Positions 1-7,910 of a stretch of DNA of 18,645 nt are shown piece after piece. The translations under genes and the position numbers were made by a program. This DNA comes from CBDUBH01 sp965365345. GTDB lineage: Bacteria; Bacteroidota; Ignavibacteria; Ignavibacteriales; SURF-24. Location: the NCBI GenBank assembly GCA_965365345.1, contig CBDUBH010000072.1, positions 1-18,645 on the forward strand. Direction: 5' to 3'. The notes below the pieces were generated by a model. That model did not search any database. It was not told where the DNA came from and was given only the letters and a program-made list of their open reading frames with translations. Numbering within the stretch: the first letter of the stretch is position 1; every line of letters begins with the position of its first letter.

Positions 1-73
<73 letters not shown>

Positions 74-129
74 GTAAATTGTTTTCAAAATTAAATAAGT
101 TTTGCTTAATAATCAATATGATTTTAAAA

Positions 130-984
130 CTATTTCAGCTTAAAAACCACCGGAAGCGCCACCCAAACCTGAACATTTTTATTTCGCTGTTTGCCCGGCT
201 TAAATTTGGTTCTGCTTATTGCTCTTTCAGCAGCTTCATCACAGCCGGCGCCAATGCTTTTTAAAACATTAGTTTTGATTACGTTTCCCTCTTCATTTAC
301 CAAAGCATTTACAACAACGGTACCTTCTACTCCGGCTCTTTTTGCAAGTTCAGGATAAATTAATTTTGAATGAATTTCAGCCATTCCGCCTATAGGTTCG
401 GGCTGTTCCTCTAACGCTAAAAATATATTTTCTTCTTCCTCATCCAGAATTTTATCATTCTTTGGAGGAACAACTTCATTCCTTTTCGATCTGGAAGATC
501 TTTGCGCGCTTACTTGCCTATTATAAGCTTCCAATTCTTTTTGATATTTTTCCAATTCAATTTGATATTTTTCATCCGCGGTCAAAACTTTCGGTACCGG
601 AAGAGTTGCATCAAATCTGAAATGCTTGGTTTCTTTTAAAATTCCGTCTTCAAAAACATAAAGAGTTTTTAGTCCGCCGTTATTGTAAAATTCTTTCGAG
701 ATTCCGTCTTTTTTTCCGTCAACTATCGTATATTCCTCTTTCGGCGCACCGTTTTCGTAAAAAGTTTTGTAAGTTCCGTGAAGTTTTCCAAGCATGTAAT
801 TTTTTTCTTCTTTCAAAACTCCGTTATCATAATAGCTTCGTGAAATTCCATCGAGAACATCTTTGACGTAAAAATTTTCTTCGGCAACAATTCCGTTCGG
901 ATGATAAGAATTTACTAATCCGTTTTGAGCAAAAATTACTGAAGCATTTATCAGAATAAAAATTATATATATAAAAAATTTCAT
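130..984 (-). CDS. Secreted MORN-repeat protein with C-terminal TonB domain
   Basis: The 284-residue product starts with a signal peptide (hydrophobic residues 3-17, likely cut after Ala-Gln near 20). About four MORN/YwqK-type repeats of roughly 24 residues follow (about 23-120), with the recurring pattern YYDNGVLKEEKNY / FYENGAPKEEY / FYNNGGLK. A charged Glu/Lys/Gln-rich linker that may be helical comes next (about 130-195). Residues 197-284 form a TonB C-terminal domain (PIGGM..., YPELAKRAGVEGTVVV, FKPGKQ, VALPVVFKLK). TonB domains normally contact outer-membrane receptors and transmit energy from ExbB/ExbD. Here there is a cleavable-looking signal and no Pro-rich spacer, so a stand-alone periplasmic or envelope role is as likely as energy transduction. 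The ATG has no clear Shine-Dalgarno. Domain calls are firm; the function is inferred. Confidence 0.88.
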   Translation of the reverse strand: MKFFIYIIFILINASVIFAQNGLVNSYHPNGIVAEENFYVKDVLDGISRSYYDNGVLKEEKNYMLGKLHGTYKTFYENGAPKEEYTIVDGKKDGISKEFYNNGGLKTLYVFEDGILKETKHFRFDATLPVPKVLTADEKYQIELEKYQKELEAYNRQVSAQRSSRSKRNEVVPPKNDKILDEEEENIFLALEEQPEPIGGMAEIHSKLIYPELAKRAGVEGTVVVNALVNEEGNVIKTNVLKSIGAGCDEAAERAISRTKFKPGKQRNKNVQVWVALPVVFKLK

Positions 985-1075
985 TTATAACCGTTTAAAA
1001 TTACTTTGGCAAAAATAATAAAAAGAATATTTAAAATTAGGTAAAAAAATTTCTAAATGATTAATTTTAAACAAA

Positions 1076-1113
1076 CTCCGGTAAAAATTGATTCATTTGA
1101 ATTTTATCCGGAG
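1076..1113. other. Imperfect inverted repeat (hairpin) in the nifJ-operon/TonB-gene spacer
   Basis: CTCCGG at 1076-1081 pairs with CCGGAG at 1108-1113. The adjacent A/T-rich arms (TAAAAATT against AATTTTA) extend the stem with small bulges around a loop of about ten bases. On the plus strand it is followed by an A/T tract with several T runs (terminator-like), but no plus-strand gene precedes it. On the minus strand it lies downstream of the DHOD-like gene's terminator and 92 nt before the TonB-domain gene, so it could be a backup terminator or a 5' leader structure. Confidence 0.4.
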
Positions 1114-1154
1114 AAATTTTTCTTTTTACAATTTGATTGTAGAATAAGTTGCAA

Positions 1155-1180
1155 TAAAAAAGGCTGCCGGAGCAGCCCTT
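1155..1180 (-). terminator. Intrinsic terminator of the nifJ/DHOD-like unit
   Basis: A 6-bp GC stem (GGCTGC at 1162-1167 with GCAGCC at 1172-1177) closes a CGGA loop, read TCCG on the minus strand. On the minus strand it is followed immediately by a run of T (A run 1155-1161 on the plus strand). It begins about 10 nt after the DHOD-like stop codon. Confidence 0.85.
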
Positions 1181-1187
1181 AATTTTT

Positions 1188-2186
1188 TTAGATGATTTGC
1201 TTGTAACTTTGAAGTGTTTTCATATAGTTAGCGCGTTCAAAAGCTGCAGGTTCCAAAACTGATTTTTGGCTCATGCTGCCTTTCATTTGTGTAACTGATT
1301 CGTATTCTTTTTCTTCCATCCATCTTGTTATTCCTTCAAGCATTTGGGTAATTCTTGAAGTTCCGTGACGTAATAATTCAGAGCAAACCATTGCAACATC
1401 GCCGCCGGCCATCATAACTTTTAATACATCTTCAAAATCATGAACACCGCTAGTAGCAGCCATATTGGCTTTAATTCTACCGTATAAAATAGAGATCCAT
1501 CTTAAAGGTAATCTTAATTCCCATTTTGAACTAAGTTCAAGATTAGGAACAACTTCTAATTCTTCAAGATTGAAATCAGGCTGATAAAATCTGTTGAACA
1601 TTACCAAAGCATCAGCTCCGTTTTCATCAAGTTTTTTTGCCATATTAGCCATTGATGAAAAATACGGACTCATTTTTACCGCAACCGGAATTTTGACATT
1701 TTCTTTTACGGCTTTTAAATTGTTAACATAAATTTGTTCAACTTGTGAACCGGGCAAATTTACATCAGTGGGGATATAGTAAACGTTCAATTCCAATGCA
1801 TCTGCGCCTGCTTCTTCAATTTCTTTTGCATAGCGCATCCATCCGCCAACGCTTACTCCGTTCAAACTTCCGATTATAGGAATATCAACTGCTCTTTTCA
1901 ATTTTGAAATGTGTTCAAGATATTCAACCGGACCTTTTCTGTAATCGGTGATTTCCGGAAAATATGATAAAGCTTCGGCATATCTTTCACCTGATTGAAT
2001 TAAATAATAATCCAGAACATTTTCTTCGTGAGTAATTTGTTCTTCAAATAAAGAATAAACCACTACGGCAGCTGCGCCGGCATCTTCCATTTGTTTTACT
2101 GAATCAACGCTTTCAGATAAAGGCGAAGCAGATGGAACGATCGGATTTTTTAATTCCAAACCCATGTATGTTGTTTTTAAATCCAT
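1188..2186 (-). CDS. Dihydroorotate dehydrogenase-like flavoprotein
   Basis: A TIM-barrel protein of 332 residues in the DHOD class 1-like family: N-terminal YMGLELKNPIVPSASPL, then IPIIGSLNGVSVGGW, ADALELNVYYIPTD, VAVKMSPYFSS (the FMN-site lysine region) and a C-terminal AATSGVHDFEDVLKVMMAGG phosphate-binding segment. True DHODs carry NLSCPN with a catalytic cysteine (serine in class 2). Here the aligned stretch is NVYYIP (N134 to P139) with no Cys or Ser, so orotate production is doubtful. I chose the ATG at 2184-2186, which has AAGG 8 nt upstream; an in-frame TTG two codons earlier is a poorer start. The gene follows nifJ by 63 nt and is closed by a terminator. Proteins named DHOD-like are, from memory, often adjacent to pyruvate:ferredoxin oxidoreductase in Bacteroidota, which suggests a redox partner role (inference). 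Confidence 0.9.
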   Translation of the reverse strand: MDLKTTYMGLELKNPIVPSASPLSESVDSVKQMEDAGAAAVVVYSLFEEQITHEENVLDYYLIQSGERYAEALSYFPEITDYRKGPVEYLEHISKLKRAVDIPIIGSLNGVSVGGWMRYAKEIEEAGADALELNVYYIPTDVNLPGSQVEQIYVNNLKAVKENVKIPVAVKMSPYFSSMANMAKKLDENGADALVMFNRFYQPDFNLEELEVVPNLELSSKWELRLPLRWISILYGRIKANMAATSGVHDFEDVLKVMMAGGDVAMVCSELLRHGTSRITQMLEGITRWMEEKEYESVTQMKGSMSQKSVLEPAAFERANYMKTLQSYKQII

Positions 2187-2194
2187 ATTCAAAA

Positions 2195-2198
2195 CCTT
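2195..2198 (-). promoter_or_regulatory. Ribosome binding site of the DHOD-like gene
   Basis: AAGG on the minus strand, 8 nt before the ATG at 2186. It favours that start over the in-frame TTG at 2192, which would sit only 2 nt from it. Confidence 0.6.
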
Positions 2199-2210
2199 AT
2201 TTTGATTTTT

Positions 2211-2240
2211 GAAAAATGTGCCCTTTTTCTAAAGGGCACA
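2211..2240 (-). terminator. Intercistronic terminator/attenuator after nifJ
   Basis: A perfect 10-bp stem (TGTGCCCTTT at 2217-2226 with AAAGGGCACA at 2231-2240) around a 4-nt loop, followed on the minus strand by ATTTTTC. It starts 9 nt past the nifJ stop and ends 24 nt before the DHOD-like start. No separate promoter fits easily in the remaining space, so it probably gives partial termination or protects the 3' end of the nifJ message. Confidence 0.75.
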
Positions 2241-2249
2241 TAAAATTAT

Positions 2250-5200
2250 TTAATTTTCAGAAGGTTTTACATCTTCTTGCTTATCATCTTTTTTAGGATC
2301 GAACGAAGCCATATATTCATAATAATGCCATTTTTTCTCAACTTCTTTTTGAGCCAAATCAAGCAAATATTTTGATGCTTCGGGATTTGATTTTTCCAAC
2401 ATCTTATATCTTGTTTCTTTTAAAGCGTAATCCTTAACTGCAATTTTAGGAGCTTTTGAATCAAGTTTTAAAGGATTTTTTCCTTCTAAAGCTAATAAAG
2501 GATTATATCTAAATAATGGCCAGTGTCCGGATTCAACTGCAAGTTTTTGGCTTTCCAATCCTTTTGACATATCGATACCGTGTGCAATACAGTGACTGTA
2601 AGCAATAATTATTGAAGGACCGTCATAAGCTTCAGCTTCCAAAATTGCTTTTAGTGTATGAACATCATTTGAGCCCATTGCAATCTTAGCAACATAAACA
2701 TTTCCGTAACTCATTGCCATCATCGCAAGATCCTTTTTACCTGTCGGTTTTCCGCCTGCGGCAAATTTGGCAACCGCTCCGTATGAAGTTGATTTTGACA
2801 TCTGTCCGCCGGTATTTGAGTAAACTTCAGTATCAAGAACTAAAATGTTTACATTTTTGCCGGTAGCAAGAACATGATCCAATCCACCAAAACCGATATC
2901 GTAAGCCCATCCGTCACCACCCATAATCCAAACTGATTTTTTAACTAAATAATCAGCTAGTGAAATTAATTGAGTAGCTTCAGATGAATTATTTCCTTTA
3001 AGGATATCTTTTAATTTTTCAACTCTTTCTCTTTGCTCGTAAATTCCGGCTTCATCTTTTTGATCGGCATTCAAAATTGCATCAGCTAATTCAACACCGA
3101 CAACATCTGTTAATCTTGTTAATAATTCTTTAGCATATTCATTATGTTTATCAACAGCCAATCTCATTCCTAAACCGAATTCAGCATTATCTTCGAACAA
3201 TGAATTTGACCAAGCCGGTCCTTTTCCTTCTTTAGTTACTGCCCAAGGAGTTGTCGGCAAGTTACCGCCGTAGATTGACGAACATCCTGTTGCGTTTGCT
3301 ACAACCATTCTATCACCAAATAGTTGCGAAACAAGTTTTACGTAAGGAGTTTCACCGCAACCTGTACAAGCACCGCTGAACTCAAATAAAGGCTGTAATA
3401 ACTGACTTCCTTTAATTGTAGAAACTGATGCTTCACGTCTGTCAAATTCAGGTATGTTCAAGAAGAAATCCCAGTTTTCTTTTTCTCTTTCTTTTACCAT
3501 TAATTGCGGAACCATGTTCAAAGCTTTTTTCTTAACTTCGGTTTTATTTTTAACCGGACATACTTCAAAGCAAAGTTCGCAGCCGGTACAATCTTCAACT
3601 GCTACTTGAATTGTGTAAGCCATGTTTTCGCCGAATTCTTTTCCTTTTGCTTTCATATATTTGAAAGTTGAAGGCGCATCTTTCAAAAGATCCATCGGAT
3701 AAACTTTGCTTCTGATAGTTGCGTGAGGACAAACCATAGCGCACTTTCCGCATTGGATACAAATTTCATTATCCCATTCAGGAACTTCCAAAGCGATATT
3801 TCTTTTTTCCCATTGTGCAGTAGCAGTAGGGAATGTTCCATCAACCGGCATTTGGCTAACGGAAACTTCATCGCCTTTTCCTTCTAAAATTTTTCCAAGA
3901 ACTTCTTTTACATAATCAGGAGCTTTATCCGAAACAACCGGAGGAAGTTCAATTGAGCTTGTAACTTTTTCCGGAACTTCAATTTTATGCAAGTGAGCCA
4001 AAGTTTCATCAACGGCTTCAAAATTCTTTCTTACGATTTCTTCGCCTTTTGCGCCGTAGGTTTTTTTGATAGCTTTTTTGATTTGTTCAATTGCTTCATC
4101 TTTCGGAAGAACGCCTGAAATTGCGAAGAAGCAAGTTTGCATTATCGTATTTATTCTTGTTCCCATTCCGGTATGTTTTGCAACTTCATAACCATCAATT
4201 ACATAGAAATTTAAATTCTTGTTGATTATTTGTTGCTGGAATGTTTTTGGTAATTTTTCCCAAATTTCTTCTTTTGAATATGGACTGTTAAGAAGAATTG
4301 TTCCGCCTTCAAGAATATTGTTTAGAATATCAAATTTTTCAATGAAATTAAATTGATGAATTCCGATAAAATTTGCTTTCTTTATCAAATAAGTTGATTT
4401 GATCGGTTTTTTACCAAATCTTAAGTGAGATACGGTTGTTGATCCTGATTTTTTTGAATCGTAAACAAAATATCCCTGAGCGTAATTTTCGGTTTCTTCA
4501 CCAATGATTTTAATGGTATTTTTATTTGCACCAACCGTACCATCAGCGCCTAATCCGTAGAATAATGCGCGGAATACTTCACTTCCTTCAGTGGTAAAGT
4601 TTTCATCAAATTCCAAACTGGTATTTGTAACATCATCTTTAATACCGATTGTAAAATGATTTTTCGGTGCATCTTTTTTAAGTTCATCGTAAACTGCTTT
4701 GATCATTGCCGGAGTAAATTCTTTTGAAGAAAGTCCGTATCTTCCGCCAACAATTTTAGGCATTTTTGTAAAAGGTGCATTTTCACTTGCCATCATTTCA
4801 CTTATTGCGGAAACAACATCAAGATATAAAGGTTCGCCTAAAGCACCGGGTTCTTTTGTTCTATCTAAAACAGCAATCTTTTCAACTGATTTAGGTAAAG
4901 CTTCAATAAAATGTTTTACCGAAAAAGGTCTGAACAATCTGATTTTCAAAACACCTACTTTTTCTTCAGCTTTTGAAGTTAAATAATCAACTGTTTCTTC
5001 AACCGCTTCAGCGCCTGAACCCATGATAACAATTACTCTTGTTGCATCCGGAGCGCCGTAATAATCGAATAAATTATATTTTCTTCCTGTAAGTTCTCCT
5101 AGTTTGTTCATTGCATTTTGAACAATTTCAGGACAAGCATCATAAAATTTGTTTACAGTTTCTCTTCCCTGGAAATAGACATCAGGATTTTGTGCAGTTC

Positions 5201-5849
5201 CTCTTAATACGGGTGCATCAGGAGTTAAAGCACGTTTTCTGTGTTGAAGAACATATTGATCATCAACCATTGCTTTTAAATCTTCCACTGCAAGCTGTTC
5301 AATTTTCATTACTTCGTGTGAAGTTCTGAATCCGTCAAAAAAGTGGACAAAAGGAATTCTTGATTCCAAAGTTGCTTTTTGACTAATAAGAGCAAAATCC
5401 ATAACTTCTTGAACTGAGTTAGAGCAAAGCATTGCAAATCCGGTTTGGCGGGTTGCCATAACATCACTATGATCACCAAAGATTGACAAAGCTTGCGCAG
5501 CAATTGAACGGGCTGTAACATGAAAAACTGTCGGAGTTAATTCACCGGCAATTTTGTACATGTTCGGGATCATTAACAACAATCCTTGCGATGCCGTAAA
5601 AGTTGTTGTTAAAGCACCATTTTGAAGCGCACCGTGAACGGCACCTGCGGCACCACCTTCACTTTGCATTTCTGTAACGGAAGGGATAGTTCCCCATATA
5701 TTTTTGTTGCCTTTAGCAGACCACTCATCAGAATGTTCACCCATGGGTGAAGATGGAGTAATCGGATAAATTGCAATAACCTCATTGACTTGATGCGCTA
5801 CGTACGCCGCTGCTTCATTTCCGTCAATTGTTACTTTTTGTCTTTCCAT
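2250..5849 (-). CDS. nifJ: Pyruvate:ferredoxin (flavodoxin) oxidoreductase
   Basis: A single-chain PFOR of 1199 residues, the usual length for the homodimeric enzyme. It oxidises pyruvate with CoA to acetyl-CoA and CO2 and reduces ferredoxin or flavodoxin, or works in reverse for CO2 fixation. Visible in order: N-terminal domain with YPITPSSPMGE (about 29-39); the GLGADGTVGANKN segment of the CoA-binding region; a two-cluster ferredoxin domain with CIQCGKCAMVCP starting at C697 and CTGCELCFEVCP starting at C754; and a TPP domain with GDGWAYDIGFGG (about 971) and DTEVYSNTGGQ. C828, C831, C856 and C1087 match the four ligands of the proximal 4Fe-4S cluster in known PFORs. The ATG at 5849 has GGAG 8 nt upstream. 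All three clusters look intact. It is the first gene of a unit with the DHOD-like gene. Confidence 0.98.
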   Translation of the reverse strand: MERQKVTIDGNEAAAYVAHQVNEVIAIYPITPSSPMGEHSDEWSAKGNKNIWGTIPSVTEMQSEGGAAGAVHGALQNGALTTTFTASQGLLLMIPNMYKIAGELTPTVFHVTARSIAAQALSIFGDHSDVMATRQTGFAMLCSNSVQEVMDFALISQKATLESRIPFVHFFDGFRTSHEVMKIEQLAVEDLKAMVDDQYVLQHRKRALTPDAPVLRGTAQNPDVYFQGRETVNKFYDACPEIVQNAMNKLGELTGRKYNLFDYYGAPDATRVIVIMGSGAEAVEETVDYLTSKAEEKVGVLKIRLFRPFSVKHFIEALPKSVEKIAVLDRTKEPGALGEPLYLDVVSAISEMMASENAPFTKMPKIVGGRYGLSSKEFTPAMIKAVYDELKKDAPKNHFTIGIKDDVTNTSLEFDENFTTEGSEVFRALFYGLGADGTVGANKNTIKIIGEETENYAQGYFVYDSKKSGSTTVSHLRFGKKPIKSTYLIKKANFIGIHQFNFIEKFDILNNILEGGTILLNSPYSKEEIWEKLPKTFQQQIINKNLNFYVIDGYEVAKHTGMGTRINTIMQTCFFAISGVLPKDEAIEQIKKAIKKTYGAKGEEIVRKNFEAVDETLAHLHKIEVPEKVTSSIELPPVVSDKAPDYVKEVLGKILEGKGDEVSVSQMPVDGTFPTATAQWEKRNIALEVPEWDNEICIQCGKCAMVCPHATIRSKVYPMDLLKDAPSTFKYMKAKGKEFGENMAYTIQVAVEDCTGCELCFEVCPVKNKTEVKKKALNMVPQLMVKEREKENWDFFLNIPEFDRREASVSTIKGSQLLQPLFEFSGACTGCGETPYVKLVSQLFGDRMVVANATGCSSIYGGNLPTTPWAVTKEGKGPAWSNSLFEDNAEFGLGMRLAVDKHNEYAKELLTRLTDVVGVELADAILNADQKDEAGIYEQRERVEKLKDILKGNNSSEATQLISLADYLVKKSVWIMGGDGWAYDIGFGGLDHVLATGKNVNILVLDTEVYSNTGGQMSKSTSYGAVAKFAAGGKPTGKKDLAMMAMSYGNVYVAKIAMGSNDVHTLKAILEAEAYDGPSIIIAYSHCIAHGIDMSKGLESQKLAVESGHWPLFRYNPLLALEGKNPLKLDSKAPKIAVKDYALKETRYKMLEKSNPEASKYLLDLAQKEVEKKWHYYEYMASFDPKKDDKQEDVKPSEN

Positions 5850-6301
5850 TAATTGAACTCCGATTTATTAAATTTAACAAAATTAAACTTTGTATCTTAT
5901 TTTATAAGCTAAAACAATTTTTGGGCCAGTATAAATAAAAATTATTATTCAACTCACAAAAGTAAAAAAATTATATGAAATTAACAGATATTTTTATCTT
6001 TTTAATGAAAAATCTTGTTTTCAATTTAATATTTTAAATAATACAAGATGTCATTTTTCTTGAATTTTAATTTTCGATTCTAAAATTTGAGAATTGAAAT
6101 TCCTGCCAAATTAAAATTGTCTGGGATTTCCAGATTTTTACTTCCCCATAATTTTTTCCAATTCAAAACGATTCTGAGGAATACTAATTCTTTTATGTAA
6201 GGATTTCTCAAGTAAGACTTCATTTGTTGCGGAAATTATTTAAAGATTTTTTTTGTCGAAAATATATTTCGAAATCGTAAAATTCTAAAGTGTTGTGATT
6301 T
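5850..6301. other. 452-nt intergenic region between dnaE-like gene and nifJ
   Basis: Very AT-rich. It must hold the nifJ promoter and the end of the dinB/dnaE transcript. I see no convincing full gene. It contains a weak hairpin at 6120-6134 and a stop-free minus-strand stretch at 6138-6239 that does not resemble the missing DnaE half. A TATAAT match lies on the minus strand at 5970-5975, about 120 nt before nifJ, but without a good -35 partner, so I do not call a promoter. Confidence 0.5.
6120..6134. terminator. Weak bidirectional hairpin, possible dinB/dnaE terminator
   Basis: TCTGG (6120-6124) pairs with CCAGA (6130-6134) around a 5-nt loop. TTTTTA follows on the plus strand and CAATTTT on the minus strand. 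It lies about 170 nt downstream of the dnaE-like stop. The stem is short, so this is tentative. Confidence 0.3.
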
Positions 6302-7909
6302 CTAATTCGAATTTATAGTAAGAAGTGAAGTACGCAAAACCCCCAGCGCCCTTTGACTTAAAAGATCAATTTTTATTAATCCCAGATCTTCAATTGAATA
6401 CATATCCGGCTGAGTTACAATGATTCCCAATCCTTTATTTTTTGCAAATTCCAGCGAAACCCAATTTGTAAGCGGCTCGGCAGAAATTACAATGCCGCTC
6501 GGATGAATACTTATATATCTTGGAAAATCAGCTAATCGTGCCGCATATTTTACAATTGTTTTCCAGGGCTCTTTTTCAAAATCCAAAGATTTCGTTTCAG
6601 GAAAAATTTTATGAATATCAATAAGATTTTTCGCGCTCGTCCATGGAATAAATCTGCTGTACTTTGAAATTTCATCATTCGAAAATCCGAATGCTTTTGC
6701 AACTTCACGAAAAGCCGAGCGCGCCCTGAAAGTTACAGTTGTTGAGATCATTGCGACTTTATCATAACCGAATTTCTCAAAAACATATTTTACAATTTCA
6801 TCGCGCTCTTTCCACGAAAAATCCAGATCAATATCCGGCGGAGAAAGTCTGCCTCGATTTAAAAATCTTTCAAAGTACAGATCATTTTCAATCGGGTCGA
6901 CTTGAGTAAATTCCAAACAAAACGCAATAAGGCTGTTTGCAGCAGAGCCGCGCCCGATTAACATCATTCCCCTTCTTTTTGCTTCGCGGACAATATCGGC
7001 AACGATCAAAAAATATTCGGTAAAATTTAATTCGTTAATTACATCAAGTTCGTATTGAAGCCGCTTTACGACTTTTTCAGTAATCGGCTGATATCTTTTT
7101 GAAAGTCCTTCAAAGCAAATTTTCCAAAGAAACGAAAATGGAGTTTCTTCTTTCGGTAAAGTTATATGCGGAAATTTATATTTTCCTATTTCCAAATTCA
7201 CATTGCAGTTTTGAACAATAAAATCAATACTTTGCAGAGCTTCCGGCAAATTTTTCCAGGTATTTTGGAATTCCGGAATTGAAGGAAGAAAAAATTCTTC
7301 ATCAACAATTTCATCATCATTTAAATTTTCTATTGATTTGTTTAATCTGATTGCCGTTACGATTTTGTGAAGAATGAAATCTTCTTTGTTCAAAAAATAT
7401 GCGGGATGCGAAGCAACAATTTGAAAATTATTTTCCTTTGCAAATTCATAAACTTTGCGTGTATGATTTTTTTGCTTTTTGGTAACAATAAGTCCGGCAA
7501 AAATATTTCCGCGCCGGTTATGAAATTTTACTCTCTCTAAAATTTCAATTGAATTAGTAATGATGAAAAGATTTTCAATATCGCGCTCAAAAATTTCAAA
7601 GATCGAAAAATCCTGTTTTAATTTACGCGCGGTAATTATTTTGCAAAGAAGCGAATATCCTTCGTTATTTTTTGCAAAGATCTGAATACTTAAATTTTGA
7701 TTTTGCGGATCATCAATTTCAGCGCCTAAAACCGGCTTCAAATTATTTTCGTTCGCTTTTTTTGCAAATTGAATTAAGCCATACATTCCGTTCAAATCCG
7801 TTAACGAAGCAAAATTTAAATTATTGTTTTTTGCATGCGTAATTATTTCATCAATTGTTATTGTTGATTTTAACAGCGTATAATTTGAATGTGTATGAAG
7901 ACTGAACAT
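6302..7909 (-). CDS. dnaE: Half-length DNA polymerase III alpha (DnaE-like), PHP + palm only
   Basis: A DnaE-type C-family polymerase of 535 residues from the ATG at 7907-7909. Visible: the N-terminal PHP domain (FSLHTHSNYTLLKS, SLTDLNGMYGLIQF, with Leu where canonical PHP domains have the TDH histidine); then the palm with GRGSAANSLIAF (about 319), PPDIDLDF with catalytic D359 and D361, the HPSGIVIS motif and GLIKIDLL with D515. D359-to-D515 spacing (156) is close to E. coli D401-to-D555 (154). The protein ends about 20 residues later, where normal DnaE continues for 450-600 residues with fingers, clamp-binding and OB domains. I read the three downstream frames and saw no continuation. GGGAG lies 8 nt upstream of this ATG, which starts 1 nt after the dinB stop; a GTG three codons earlier would overlap dinB. 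Either a truncated pseudogene or a reduced polymerase. Confidence 0.85.
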   Translation of the reverse strand: MFSLHTHSNYTLLKSTITIDEIITHAKNNNLNFASLTDLNGMYGLIQFAKKANENNLKPVLGAEIDDPQNQNLSIQIFAKNNEGYSLLCKIITARKLKQDFSIFEIFERDIENLFIITNSIEILERVKFHNRRGNIFAGLIVTKKQKNHTRKVYEFAKENNFQIVASHPAYFLNKEDFILHKIVTAIRLNKSIENLNDDEIVDEEFFLPSIPEFQNTWKNLPEALQSIDFIVQNCNVNLEIGKYKFPHITLPKEETPFSFLWKICFEGLSKRYQPITEKVVKRLQYELDVINELNFTEYFLIVADIVREAKRRGMMLIGRGSAANSLIAFCLEFTQVDPIENDLYFERFLNRGRLSPPDIDLDFSWKERDEIVKYVFEKFGYDKVAMISTTVTFRARSAFREVAKAFGFSNDEISKYSRFIPWTSAKNLIDIHKIFPETKSLDFEKEPWKTIVKYAARLADFPRYISIHPSGIVISAEPLTNWVSLEFAKNKGLGIIVTQPDMYSIEDLGLIKIDLLSQRALGVLRTSLLTINSN

Positions 7910-7910
7910 T

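Noticed and set aside
5878..5885. Bacteroidetes-type -7 box (TAnnTTTG) upstream of nifJ
   Set aside because: No TTG/TTTG partner occurs at the usual spacing of about 19-21 nt, and such 8-mers are common in AT-rich spacers.
6302..7909. Possible split-intein half ending the DnaE (as in cyanobacteria)
   Set aside because: The C-terminal 20 residues show no intein N-terminal motif (no Cys/Ser followed by an intein block), and the break lies much earlier than the cyanobacterial split site.
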